NCBI GenBank assembly: GCA_002412715.1
Contig: DHVP01000023.1
Location: 1 to 64,000 of the forward strand
Source: Deltaproteobacteria bacterium UBA5205
GTDB lineage: Bacteria; Desulfobacterota; Syntrophorhabdia; Syntrophorhabdales; Syntrophorhabdaceae
DNA: 64,000 bases
Reading direction: 5' to 3'
Shown here: positions 53,394 to 62,093 of the stretch, one piece after another
Layout of the letters: each line of letters opens with the position of its first letter
How positions within the stretch are numbered: position 1 is the first letter of the stretch
The notes under the pieces: generated by a model
What the model was told of the DNA's origin: nothing
Seen by the model: only the letters and a program-made list of their open reading frames with translations
Databases searched by the model: none
Made by a program: the position numbers and the translations under genes

Positions 53394-54767
53394 ATGGAAA
53401 CCAACACCGCCAGCAACACAGGTGTGATTTATAGTATCGACAACGGCGTCGAAGAATTCATTACGCCCCTTCTCGGCACGTCAATGGCCGGAACACAGTA
53501 CGGCGGCATCGTGCGACCGGGCGTGATGGTCCTTCGGAAGGAAGGCGTCACGGAAGAGGACAAGAATAAGTTCGCTGATATGTGCGGAACTGGGGCCAAA
53601 TGGGACGATATCGACAAGGCATTAGGGCCCGTGGCCGCCCCGGAAAGACTGAAAGGCAAATCGAAGCTGGTCCCGCTCAACGTGGACTTTTTTACCGTCA
53701 ACAAAAGGGATTGCCTCAATCCGGACAATGCGAACCTTGTCATGGAGAAGTACGCTGATGCCGATGGCAAGTTGCGGTCAATCCCCGTCTGGTTTCCCAT
53801 CAATGAATGGTGGGAACTGATACCGCACAGCCTGACATCATTTGGAAAGACCCGGGGCATCAAGCACAAGAGCTCATTTATCCCGGTGAAGGATTCGCTA
53901 GGCCGGGTCACTGAGGTAAAGAGGGTATGCGAAACACCCGAGCATGTCGAAAGAGGAAAACGTATCTTCGGCGGCAGGTCATGGGGGCAGAAAGACTGCG
54001 ATCCCGAGAACTGCGAGGAGTACCAGGACGGGAGCTGCAAGCTCAGAGGCCGGATCCAGTTCATGGTCCCCGGTTTGTGCGGCGGCGACATGTGGGTGAT
54101 CCCCACAACGTCCTTCTATTCTCTGTCGGCCATCAAGCAAACCCTCAACAGGGTCTACGAGGTGACGGGCGGAAGGATCGCCAACATAATCTACAAGGGA
54201 GAGACGATATTCACTCTCCGCAAGAGGCTGGCCACGGTACCCACCATTGATTATGAGACCGGGGAACCAAAGCTACGAAAACAGTACCTCATCAATCTCG
54301 ACCTGAACATCGACCTGTTTGAACTCGCCAAGATGTATGAAACAAGGAACATCCTTGCCAGGGGAAGGCAGGCCGCAGGTATCCTGACGGACGGCGCCAA
54401 TGTAGTAGACATCACCGAAAGGGTCAGACAGGGTCGGTCGGTCGAAGAAGCCGATGAGATACCGGACGGCTCGGATGCACGCCAGGAAGCGGTTGTCCCG
54501 GAAGGACCGAAAGAACCGCCCGCCGCTCCAGAAAAAGCTCCTGAGAAAAAATCCGCATCAGGAGCCCCCGGCGGACAGCAGGGTGGAGACCAAAAGGGGG
54601 CACCCCTTCCCGACCAGATTGCTGCTGTCAAGAAACTGTGCACCGCATTTCAGATACCCGCAGAGTTTGTCGACAGGGAGATGGCTGTCCTCGACACCTG
54701 GGAAAAGGCGGCCGCCGTTATCAAGGAGCTGAACAAGGGGGACCTGTCACGCTTCTTGCCTAAATGA
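53394..54767 (+). CDS. Phage Gp3-like metal-binding protein
   Basis: This 457-residue protein has a central cysteine cluster (KDCDPENCEEYQDGSCKLRG, about 200-219) followed by IQFMVPGLCGGDMWVIPTT. This matches the layout of Gp3-like proteins, where a CxxC-type knot precedes a beta-sheet core; phiC31 Gp3 directs integrase excision. The C-terminal 100 residues are low-complexity (Pro, Glu, Ala, Gly) with a final helical domain. Function as a directionality factor is unlikely to apply directly, because the integrase here is a tyrosine enzyme. DNA binding in recombination remains plausible. Confidence 0.6.
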   Translation: METNTASNTGVIYSIDNGVEEFITPLLGTSMAGTQYGGIVRPGVMVLRKEGVTEEDKNKFADMCGTGAKWDDIDKALGPVAAPERLKGKSKLVPLNVDFFTVNKRDCLNPDNANLVMEKYADADGKLRSIPVWFPINEWWELIPHSLTSFGKTRGIKHKSSFIPVKDSLGRVTEVKRVCETPEHVERGKRIFGGRSWGQKDCDPENCEEYQDGSCKLRGRIQFMVPGLCGGDMWVIPTTSFYSLSAIKQTLNRVYEVTGGRIANIIYKGETIFTLRKRLATVPTIDYETGEPKLRKQYLINLDLNIDLFELAKMYETRNILARGRQAAGILTDGANVVDITERVRQGRSVEEADEIPDGSDARQEAVVPEGPKEPPAAPEKAPEKKSASGAPGGQQGGDQKGAPLPDQIAAVKKLCTAFQIPAEFVDREMAVLDTWEKAAAVIKELNKGDLSRFLPK

Positions 54768-54790
54768 TGGGGCAATAGGACATACACGAT

Positions 54791-54818
54791 AAGGAGGGCT
54801 TAATTGCCCTCCTTTTTT
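54791..54818 (+). terminator. Terminator of the SbcD/SbcC operon
   Basis: AGGAGGGC and GCCCTCCT form an 8-bp stem around TTAATT, followed by T7. Confidence 0.9.
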
Positions 54819-54880
54819 TGGGCCCTCTGTCTGTCTCGCTGCCGTCCTGTATGGTCGCATGGTAACAAAGAAAGGTCTCT

Positions 54881-54970
54881 TCGTGAAAACACAAATAACT
54901 TTTGTTAGTAAGGAAAACCAAAATATTGAAGCTGGTTGGCAACAACTTATGCTTAATTGTGTTTTCGTGA
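54881..54970 (+). promoter_or_regulatory. Promoter and inverted-repeat operator of the regulatory operon
   Basis: TCGTGAAAACACAAA (54881-54895) and its near complement TTGTGTTTTCGTGA (54957-54970) form widely spaced arms, 11 of 13 positions in the core matching. Between them TTGAAG (54926-54931), 16 bases and TATGCT (54948-54953) give a plausible sigma-70 promoter. The right arm would cover the transcription start, suggesting self-repression by the XRE protein. Confidence 0.55.
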
Positions 54971-55016
54971 CGTGCACTAACTGTATGTAAGGACACGTTG
55001 AGGGGGGATCATCTGA

Positions 55017-55349
55017 ATGGATAGCGGCAAGACAATCGGCGGTGCCCTGAAGGAAATGAGGGAATCACTCAACATCAAACCATCGGAACTCGCCGAAGCG
55101 GCTGATGTAACGCCGTCCTATATATATCAGGTCGAAGGTGACACACAAATGCCCTCGAGCGAGTATCTTGACACGCTCATCAAGATGTATGTGAGCAAAT
55201 CCAATGAAACGGCCGGAGATAGGGCCCGGCGGATCACGGAACTCATCGAGATGACAAAGAGCCAGTATATCGAGAAGAACCAGTCAAGGATCCGGAGAAA
55301 GGCGCAGCGGCGCTACGACGTACTGTATGATCTTGTATCGGAGAACTGA
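55017..55349 (+). CDS. XRE-family transcription regulator
   Basis: This 110-residue protein has a helix-turn-helix of the Xre/Cro type at residues 7-60 (GALKEMRESLNIKPSELAEA, SYIYQVEGDTQMPS). A basic, helical C-terminus (KNQSRIRRKAQRRYDVL) follows. It is the first gene of a three-gene regulatory operon and sits right behind an inverted repeat that could be its operator. It is a good candidate for the switch that keeps the element quiet. Confidence 0.85.
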   Translation: MDSGKTIGGALKEMRESLNIKPSELAEAADVTPSYIYQVEGDTQMPSSEYLDTLIKMYVSKSNETAGDRARRITELIEMTKSQYIEKNQSRIRRKAQRRYDVLYDLVSEN

Positions 55350-55352
55350 AAC

Positions 55353-56501
55353 GTGAGACTCGGTTCCAAGAGAAAGTCAGTGTTGACACCCCCGGCAGAG
55401 CCTCCTGTTGAGTCCGACCATGAAGTGTCGCTCCTTAAGATCAGCGCTGCATCGATCAGGGAGGCCGTAAGGGCCAAGGTCCCCCCGAAGAAGAAGAAAT
55501 ACGACACGAACGAGAGGATCAACGAGCTGTATATCCAATGGTCGTCGGGCAGCAATCACGCCGTCAACATGTACGATGAGTTAATCTATCAGTTCTACAC
55601 CATATACAGGCCGAGGATAGTGTCCATAGCCAAGAAATACAGGGCTCTCAGCCCCGTCTTTGACGAGGAGGACCTGCACCAGACAGGGCATCTTGCTATC
55701 ATGCAGGCCCTGAAGAAGTACCAGCACTCCCAGGACATAGACATGAAGTTCTCCACATACCTTGAATGGTCCATCAAGAACGTCTTCCAGAGGGCCATAG
55801 GGAGCAAAGACAAGTACGTGGAGGTCTACACGCCCGACGACGAGCTTTACAAGACGATGGACTATCACGATTTTCAGCTTAAGAAGAAGGATCTCGTCAG
55901 CGCCGGATACCACTATCTGGTCAAAACGAAGCTCTGTTATATATACGATATTGTTCAGGCTGGGGAGCAGGAAATACCCGGCAGCGCCATGTACGACCTT
56001 GAACACGACTACATGGATTCCTTCAAGGAAAAGCAAAGGGAGGCGGGTCCGGCAGAACCGGAAGAAGGGGCACGCGATGACGAACGTGATATCGAAGAAA
56101 GCTCGGACATCGCGGCCTCTTCGCCGGCAAGGGCCCGTGCGGAGCACGACGCCGATAACGGAAAGCAGAAACTGCAGATGATCGATGCCCTTTATCACAA
56201 CTGGACTAGGCAGCAGAACGGGACCAGGCAGCGGCAATACGAGCCGACCGTCCGGAGCATATACGACCTTTTCAAGGATCGCGCCACCCGCATTGCTGAC
56301 AGATGCCACTTCGAGCTCATTCCCGTCAACATGACGGAATTCGAACAGACGGTAATGAAATCGATATCCCTGAGTATTCGTGATTACGAGAACGACAAGG
56401 TGCCGGGTAGCAGGTTTACCCAATATCTTGAGCTGAAAGCACGGAGAGAACTGGGGAAGACGAATGTAACAAGACTCCCCGCAGAAAGGGCCCATATCTG
56501 A
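55353..56501 (+). CDS. Sigma-70 region 2-like protein
   Basis: This 382-residue protein starts at GTG 55353, 3 bases after the XRE stop. Residues 80-165 read as sigma-70 region 2: YRPRIVSIAKKYRAL, EEDLHQTGHLAIMQALKKYQ, MKFSTYLEWSIKNVFQRAI, then YTPDDE. No region 4 is seen. The C-terminal quarter carries a second, weaker region-2-like segment (FEQTVMKSISLSIRDYEN, SRFTQYLELKARRELG). The two halves are joined by an acidic low-complexity linker (about 225-265). It may direct RNA polymerase to the five element promoters, although a structural homologue without that role is possible. Confidence 0.75.
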   Translation: MRLGSKRKSVLTPPAEPPVESDHEVSLLKISAASIREAVRAKVPPKKKKYDTNERINELYIQWSSGSNHAVNMYDELIYQFYTIYRPRIVSIAKKYRALSPVFDEEDLHQTGHLAIMQALKKYQHSQDIDMKFSTYLEWSIKNVFQRAIGSKDKYVEVYTPDDELYKTMDYHDFQLKKKDLVSAGYHYLVKTKLCYIYDIVQAGEQEIPGSAMYDLEHDYMDSFKEKQREAGPAEPEEGARDDERDIEESSDIAASSPARARAEHDADNGKQKLQMIDALYHNWTRQQNGTRQRQYEPTVRSIYDLFKDRATRIADRCHFELIPVNMTEFEQTVMKSISLSIRDYENDKVPGSRFTQYLELKARRELGKTNVTRLPAERAHI

Positions 56502-57004
56502 TGATGCTTGACGAGGACGCAATAAGGAAACTGGTCAAGGAGAAGACGGGAGAGGTGGCCCTGCCGCGCGAAGCACTATCGGGTGACTTCATAACATCCA
56601 AGGAGTTCGCCTCCCTTCTGGGGATGTCCACTAATAGGCCACGAAGACGTCTTCTGGTCTATCTGTCTATGATATCTCAAGGTAGAAACCTTGAGACTAT
56701 TCCGTGGGAAATCAGAGAGTGTTTCGTGGGACATAAACCTGTCGTGTGCGTCTACCAGGGAAACGGGTCTGTCAATTACGAATATCGGATTGCCATAAAG
56801 GACCTGTACGGGAAATTTCAAGCGGCGGCGAGAGAGATGGCAATTTCCCGGACGAGCGGGGAATCGGTCTACGTAAAACCTGCGACGCTAAAACAACTGA
56901 AGTATTTATCGATACGCTTCAAAACCGACATCAGCAGCGTGATTGACATCCTCGTCAATAGAGAACTCGAAGGGGTTCAGCTAAATGGGCAGAACCGTCA
57001 ATAG
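56501..57004 (+). CDS. Small putative DNA-binding regulator
   Basis: This 167-residue protein overlaps the sigma-like gene in an ATGA junction. The C-terminal region (VYVKPATLKQLKYLSIRFKT, DISSVIDILVNREL) resembles a ribbon-helix-helix DNA-binding domain. The first half has no known motif. As third gene of the XRE-sigma operon it is likely another regulator. The assignment is modest. Confidence 0.5.
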   Translation: MMLDEDAIRKLVKEKTGEVALPREALSGDFITSKEFASLLGMSTNRPRRRLLVYLSMISQGRNLETIPWEIRECFVGHKPVVCVYQGNGSVNYEYRIAIKDLYGKFQAAAREMAISRTSGESVYVKPATLKQLKYLSIRFKTDISSVIDILVNRELEGVQLNGQNRQ

Positions 57005-57008
57005 GGGG

Positions 57009-57044
57009 CACGACCCCCCGTGTCACCTAACACGACCCCCCGTG
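57009..57044. promoter_or_regulatory. Two tandem palindromic sites upstream of parB-like gene
   Basis: CACGACCCCCCGTG occurs at 57009-57022 and again at 57031-57044, 22 bases apart, about two helical turns. Each copy has CACG/CGTG arms. They lie 26 bases upstream of the parB-like ATG and resemble an operator or a centromere-like site for that protein. Confidence 0.65.
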
Positions 57045-57070
57045 TCACCCAGTACAATAAGGAGGCATCC

Positions 57071-58342
57071 ATGAAATATCTAGGAAACGTCAAAACATCA
57101 TTGATCAACGAGAAAGAGGATTATAAGGGACTTTTCGACCCTCTTACCGACGCGGAGCTGAGCGATCTTCGTGAGAGCATCAAGGCATCCGGCATAATCA
57201 ACAATCTTATTGTGGAACGCACCGGGAAGGGATACGTTCTTCTCTCGGGACATCATAGGAAGCAGATAGCCGCAGAACTGGGACTGGACGAGGTCCCCTG
57301 CTCCCTCGCTGAAACCCAGAACGAAAAGATCGAAGCCCTTTTCGACAATGCCAATCGTCGCCAGTTGACCGAGCAGAGGCGCAAAGAAATGATCAAATTA
57401 AAAATGGTCATGACCCGTAAGTTTTACTCTGACGGTCTTATCCCTGAACTGTACAAACTCCTGGAAACGAAAAAGATCAAGGCCTCTCTCGCCGACCGCC
57501 TGATATGCCTCAACACAGAGGACCAACGGGCGATCCTCGAGTCCCTCACCGTAGAGCCGAAAACCGTTCCCAAAGAAGTCCAGAAGAAACACGAGGATGA
57601 AAAGGCCAGGCTGGTCGAGACCCATCAGAATGAAATCGGTGCCCTCATCAAGAAATACGAAGGCACCATTGAAAGCCTCACGGCCGATCTTACCCACTCT
57701 CGCGATAGACTGAACGTGCTCACACAGGACAAGAAGAGGGTCGAGGAAAGTCTCAGGGAGAACAATCGGACAGTTGAGAGCCTGAAGACCCAGGTTAAAC
57801 AGAAGCTTGACGAACTCGAGGAGAAGAAGGGAACCCTGACCGTCGAGGTCAGGAAAGAGTTCGAGGCCCAGATAACCGTGCTCGTGAAGGAGCGCGAAAC
57901 CCGGGAAACAGCAATAAAGGCCAAGCAGGATGAGATTTCCAAACTCAATGAAAGCATTGCCAGTCTTGCGAACAGGATCGACGGCCTTGAATCAAAAAGC
58001 AAACTGTGGGAGCTCGAATGCCACCGGCTTGCAGAACAATATAACAAGACGGTCCAGCACTATTCCAATCCGGCCCTGGTCGAAGTCCAGCTCCAGGTGG
58101 TGTCAGAACTCGTTGAGGCCCTCGTTCGTTTCGTGAAGAACCACAAATGGGATGAGGACACGCTGAAGATGTCCGAGAAATACCGGAAGGACCTTGACGA
58201 GCAGATGGTACGCCTCTCAAAGGAGATCCGGACGAACCAGAAAGAGATCCTTACGGCCGAGGGAGCGCGGACGAACGTGGAGAAGGCGCTTCAGAAGGGA
58301 AGGCCGCAGCTCAAGAGCGTAAAAAAGGCAGCGGAAGCGTAG
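57071..58342 (+). CDS. ParB-like protein with long coiled coil
   Basis: This 423-residue protein starts at ATG 57071 behind AAGGAGG. A ParB/sulfiredoxin-type domain fills about 1-110 (LTDAELSDLRESIKASGIIN, YVLLSGHHRKQIAAELGL with the GHHR box), then a helix-turn-helix-like part. From about 180 to 330 it is a long coiled coil (for example KRVEESLRENNRTVESL). ParB-like proteins of this kind often regulate or segregate mobile DNA. The tandem palindromes just upstream are likely its binding sites. No ParA is nearby. Confidence 0.8.
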   Translation: MKYLGNVKTSLINEKEDYKGLFDPLTDAELSDLRESIKASGIINNLIVERTGKGYVLLSGHHRKQIAAELGLDEVPCSLAETQNEKIEALFDNANRRQLTEQRRKEMIKLKMVMTRKFYSDGLIPELYKLLETKKIKASLADRLICLNTEDQRAILESLTVEPKTVPKEVQKKHEDEKARLVETHQNEIGALIKKYEGTIESLTADLTHSRDRLNVLTQDKKRVEESLRENNRTVESLKTQVKQKLDELEEKKGTLTVEVRKEFEAQITVLVKERETRETAIKAKQDEISKLNESIASLANRIDGLESKSKLWELECHRLAEQYNKTVQHYSNPALVEVQLQVVSELVEALVRFVKNHKWDEDTLKMSEKYRKDLDEQMVRLSKEIRTNQKEILTAEGARTNVEKALQKGRPQLKSVKKAAEA

Positions 58343-58458
58343 GTCCGGCCTTGAACTCCGCACGCAGAAGGTCATGAGCCAGATTGCATGGAATGGCGAT
58401 TCGGTCACCTATAAAAGACCTGCAAAACGGCCGCTTAAGACCTCTATCACCTAGTACC

Positions 58459-58536
58459 ATGATGATGGAAAAGACATCGCCGATAAGGCTCCTCTCCTTC
58501 GACCCCGGTACTGTCACAGGGTATTCATTTTCGTAG
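58459..58536 (+). pseudogene. Stump of a RuvC-like resolvase gene
   Basis: A 25-codon frame reads IRLLSFDPGTVTGYSFS, the first strand and DPGxxxTGY motif of RuvC/RNase H-fold Holliday junction resolvases, then stops. The rest of the gene is missing; the sequence runs directly into the tail of the traD-like gene on the other strand. It looks like a gene cut off when the transfer module joined. Confidence 0.5.
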
Positions 58537-58549
58537 GGCGAAGACAACC

Positions 58550-60010
58550 TCAGGGACTCGCCTCTGTTTCCGTGGTGGCTAACGCGTCTTTTTCTGTTGT
58601 GCCAAGCTGTTGAGCCAGGTCGGACCCCGACACCTCGGGAAATGTGATGTCCACATACTTTGGGGGAAGGTCAAGGGTGAACGCTTTGTAAAAGTGTCCC
58701 TGGTACCTCATGTAGAACTGGCGCTGCGCCAGTTGCAGGACGTTCGCTCCGGGAATCAACCTGTCGTCCATTTCTCTGAGGGTGGTTCGCCCCGTTGAAT
58801 CGTCGGGTGTGATGATGGACTGGAACTTCTTTACAAAGGGGGTCGAGTCCTCCATGTATCGTGCGGTCTCCGGGTGGTTCACCCTCAGGAAGATCAATGT
58901 GTTCATGTTGTCAAGGATGCCTCTGGCTGACTCCTGCCCTATCTCCTGTTCGATCAGGGCGATTGACTGCGTGTAGAACGATAACCACACGTTCGCGCCG
59001 CCGGCCTTGGAAAACAGGTCCTGTATGCCCTGATAGAGAACGTTCTGCCCCTCGTCGATGTGAATGCACAGGGGCGGGTTGAGCTTCTTCCCGGAGGAAA
59101 AGAACCTTCCTACCATCGACTGTATCATGGAGATCAATACCCGGGCTATGATATGGGCGGTCCTCCTTGCGAGCAGCGACCCCGTATTGCAGTAAAGGAT
59201 AACGCCCCTGCCGTCCTCGAAGCGCTTCACAAAATCGTTGGCGAAGCTCTTTCCTATGATCTTGCCGGTATTGCCCGTAGAGAGGGCGGATACCGTGGTT
59301 CGCAGCGACGACGAGACCTTCGAGAAGAAGTCCTGCGGCGAGTGAAGGATCTTGTCGAGGCTGGCAACGACATCCGCCGCCTCCGGAGTGCTGTCCGGAA
59401 GAAGGGCGATCTCTCTTCGCAGCGCTTCAAGGGCAAGATAGTCCATCTTTTCCCTTATCTGGTTGAAATTGGTATTGAGCCGCGTCGCGCGTTGCTGTGA
59501 AAGGATGGCCAGGCCCGCTATGATCGCCTGGGTGACTTCGGACGCGATGGCAATATAGAAATCGTCCTTGGCCTTGATTCCGGAAATCACGTGGTCCACG
59601 AGTTCGTCCTGCATGTAGTAGTGGGACAGGGGATCAATCTTGATGGAGTGGTCCGGGTAGATCGGGGTAAGGAGCATCACGTCATCGAGCCGGCCGGACT
59701 CGGCGGCATACTGTATCATCCGGCTGAAAAGGTCCACGTCGCCCTTGGGGTCTATAATGACGGTGTTGTAGCCTTTCTTGATATCCTGTCCGACGATGAG
59801 CGACAGAAGACCCGTCTTGCCGACGCGGGTGGTGCCGAAAAAACCTATATGGCCACTGCGATCGGGGTCGGGAATCACTATATCGATGTCCTTTGACCTG
59901 TCCTCCATATTGACCCCCCGGCCGATATGGGTCACGCCGTTGTTGGGCGCGAGATGCCCCTTGCTGTTCAACTCCCGCAATGCGTCAGTTGCCGATTTAA
60001 CAGATTCCAT
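58550..60010 (-). CDS. traD: TraD-like conjugative coupling protein
   Basis: This 486-residue ATPase is counted from ATG 60010, 4-5 bases after GGAGG. It has Walker A GFFGTTRVGKTGLL (near 57-70), Walker B CIHIDEGQNVLYQG, and a typical arginine-containing NHPETARYMED segment. It fits the F-type TraD/TraG family that carries DNA to the transfer channel. Unlike most TraD proteins no N-terminal membrane segments are seen, so it may need an anchor or act as a soluble ATPase. It runs divergent from the tra operon. Confidence 0.85.
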   Translation of the reverse strand: MESVKSATDALRELNSKGHLAPNNGVTHIGRGVNMEDRSKDIDIVIPDPDRSGHIGFFGTTRVGKTGLLSLIVGQDIKKGYNTVIIDPKGDVDLFSRMIQYAAESGRLDDVMLLTPIYPDHSIKIDPLSHYYMQDELVDHVISGIKAKDDFYIAIASEVTQAIIAGLAILSQQRATRLNTNFNQIREKMDYLALEALRREIALLPDSTPEAADVVASLDKILHSPQDFFSKVSSSLRTTVSALSTGNTGKIIGKSFANDFVKRFEDGRGVILYCNTGSLLARRTAHIIARVLISMIQSMVGRFFSSGKKLNPPLCIHIDEGQNVLYQGIQDLFSKAGGANVWLSFYTQSIALIEQEIGQESARGILDNMNTLIFLRVNHPETARYMEDSTPFVKKFQSIITPDDSTGRTTLREMDDRLIPGANVLQLAQRQFYMRYQGHFYKAFTLDLPPKYVDITFPEVSGSDLAQQLGTTEKDALATTETEASP

Positions 60011-60107
60011 ATGCCCTCCGGAGTCATGAATGATTCCCAAAGGATAATACTTTCAACCCGGCCGTCGGTCTGAGATGGGTCCATTGAAGTAATACACAAA
60101 GGCGAAA

Positions 60108-60764
60108 GTGATAGTCCACCTATGGGGGCTTTGTGTGATTCCGGTCTTAAAGGTCGGGTACCTGGTGCCCGGAACGATTGTAAAACGACTTCCACATTAC
60201 GACTCCTTCGCCGTTCTGTTGACCGGTACGGAGGTTGTCGCCCGCCTTCCGGAGAGGTACGCCAACAGGAAGTCCCTGCTGGGGCAGAGTATCGTAGCGG
60301 CCGTTTTCAAGTTTGACGAGGACAGGATGATTCTCAGTCAACGTTCCCCGCAATTCTATCGGAGAATTCTCGAACTGGCCCTCGCGCCGCTGATAAACGA
60401 GGTCAAGGTAAAGCGCGCGGCGTCCGTCGAGAATGGGGGGTTCGTCAAGATATCCATTCAGAGCCTGAACGGCATAGACCCGGTAAAGGAATCCATCCCC
60501 TATCTCAAAGACGCGCGGATGTACACCGATAGCACCATCACCCTTGTGCAGCATAGCGACGACATCAGGCAGTACATCGCGAACGCGCTTGCACCCGCTC
60601 CCGCCAGCAAAATCACCAAAGTAATATATTCGAGCAATCTAAGGGAGGCGACCGTCAGGGTTGACCCCCAGTACTACGGATTGTTCGTCGGCAAAGGGGG
60701 CGTCAATGTCGCGACCGCGGCGAAGCTACTCGATATAAGGATCTTGATAAAGAAGGCCGACTAA
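60108..60764 (+). CDS. NusA-like S1-KH RNA-binding protein
   Basis: This protein of about 209-218 residues starts at GTG 60108, or at GTG 60135, which better matches the S1 domain start. An S1-like domain (VGYLVPGTIVKRLPH, GTEVVARLPERYANRKSLLG) is followed by two KH-type domains (FVKISIQSLNGIDPVKE, IRQYIANALAPAPASKITKV, then YYGLFVGKGGVNVATAAKLL). The order S1-KH-KH is that of NusA, but the N-terminal RNA polymerase-binding domain and C-terminal repeats are missing. It lies at the head of the tra operon and may act as an antiterminator or RNA chaperone for that long transcript. Confidence 0.75.
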   Translation: MIVHLWGLCVIPVLKVGYLVPGTIVKRLPHYDSFAVLLTGTEVVARLPERYANRKSLLGQSIVAAVFKFDEDRMILSQRSPQFYRRILELALAPLINEVKVKRAASVENGGFVKISIQSLNGIDPVKESIPYLKDARMYTDSTITLVQHSDDIRQYIANALAPAPASKITKVIYSSNLREATVRVDPQYYGLFVGKGGVNVATAAKLLDIRILIKKAD

Positions 60765-60801
60765 CACCCCTTTGAAGCGGGGCAAAGAAAGAGGAGGAAA
60801 G

Positions 60802-61482
60802 ATGGAGAACAAAACATCGAGCGAACCGGTCGTGGACATAAGCGAAGTCGAGCGGAAGAAACAGGAGAGGATCGACAAAAAGCTCCGGCAGATCCAGGAC
60901 CACCGCAGTATCGTCATTGCTCCGAAGGTCAGGGATGTTCATTTCTTGGCCACCATGCTCTACACGTTTGACAAGGCCGTCAACAACATGCGCTTGAACG
61001 TCGGGCTGAGGGTGCCCGTGGCGGACCTTAAGACGAAACGGGACGACATCGCAGAGTTTACGAAAGATATCACCGAGTACATGAGGGCCCTGGGTGCCGG
61101 CAATTACGGGAACTACTATTATCTGGGCGGCAACCAGTCGGTGAATCCCGAACAGAAACAGTTCCTTGCAAAGCGGAACAACACGTATGTCTTCATTCCC
61201 AGCACAACGGAAGGTGAAAACCTCGCCAATCTGATCATCAGCCTTGATTCCGCCTTCTGCGAATTCAAAGTGAAGTTTCCCTTAACGGACCTGAACAAGA
61301 TCACCGAGGCCATGGACCACATGAGGGGCCTGGTCAGGAAGTGCCGTGACCTTGTTTCCAATATCGCATCGCTGACGAACACTCGCTTCATCGAACCAAG
61401 AGGGCTGGCCACGTATCTAGGAGAGGAAGGGGCGCAACGCAGTACTGGCAACGGGCGAACCACCCAGAAGGAAACCCCGTGA
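60802..61482 (+). CDS. Uncharacterised protein of the tra operon
   Basis: This 226-residue protein starts at ATG 60802 behind AGGAGG. It has a charged N-terminus (SEVERKKQERIDKKLRQIQD) and then integrin-like alternating strands and helices (VHFLATMLYTFDKAVNNMRL, FIPSTTEGENLANLIISLDS). It has no signal peptide or membrane span. Overlap with the next gene puts it in the tra operon. Its function is unknown. Confidence 0.65.
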   Translation: MENKTSSEPVVDISEVERKKQERIDKKLRQIQDHRSIVIAPKVRDVHFLATMLYTFDKAVNNMRLNVGLRVPVADLKTKRDDIAEFTKDITEYMRALGAGNYGNYYYLGGNQSVNPEQKQFLAKRNNTYVFIPSTTEGENLANLIISLDSAFCEFKVKFPLTDLNKITEAMDHMRGLVRKCRDLVSNIASLTNTRFIEPRGLATYLGEEGAQRSTGNGRTTQKETP

Positions 61483-62093
61483 CAAGGACATTAACGGCGG
61501 CCTTTCTTGCCCTGCTTGTTGTCCTGGCGGCGGCTCCGTCATCCCGTTCATCGGACATTCAGCAAATGAACTACCGGTTTTCGTATGAGGGCGCGGCCAG
61601 GCAGTTGGCGCCGCAGCCGGTACATGTGATCTGCGACAAATGTCCGCCGGTAACAGGCGTGGCGATAGTACAACGGGAATCAATGCCGGTGGCCGTGAGG
61701 TTTTCGGAAGACATTATGCCCGCCGAACCGCCGCGACCCATGGAGCCACGCGAGACCACGGTCCATTTTGCAAAGAACAGCTACGCCTTGAACAGTCCTG
61801 AGAAGGCAAAGCTGGCCGCATTCTCGCAAACCGCTCACGAGATCCTTTCCAAGGAGAAAGGCGCCACGGTCGCCGTCCGGGGTTATACCTGCGATCTGGG
61901 AGGCAAGAGAACCAACGACCGCCTCGCCCGGAAACGTGCCGCCACGGTCGGGAAGTTCATGACCAGAGAGGGCGTCCGACCTGATTCTGTCACGGGGAAA
62001 GGCAAGTGCTGCTATCTGACGCAAAACCCCTCACAGAGACACGTGAACCGCAGGGTCACCGTGTCGATCGCTGACAAGGGAGGCAAGAAGTGA
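61479..62093 (+). CDS. OmpA-domain exported protein of the tra operon
   Basis: This 204-residue protein starts at GTG 61479, overlapping the previous stop. A signal peptide (LTAAFLALLVVLAAAPSSRS) is followed by a low-complexity part and an OmpA-like peptidoglycan-binding domain (about 93-200, VHFAKNSYALNSPEKAKLA, VAVRGYTCDLGGKRTNDRLA, RKRAATVGKFM). It would anchor the transfer apparatus to the cell wall. A cysteine pair CDKC near the N-terminus and CC near residue 178 could form disulfides, in keeping with the DsbC-like gene next to it. Confidence 0.8.
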   Translation: MTRTLTAAFLALLVVLAAAPSSRSSDIQQMNYRFSYEGAARQLAPQPVHVICDKCPPVTGVAIVQRESMPVAVRFSEDIMPAEPPRPMEPRETTVHFAKNSYALNSPEKAKLAAFSQTAHEILSKEKGATVAVRGYTCDLGGKRTNDRLARKRAATVGKFMTREGVRPDSVTGKGKCCYLTQNPSQRHVNRRVTVSIADKGGKK

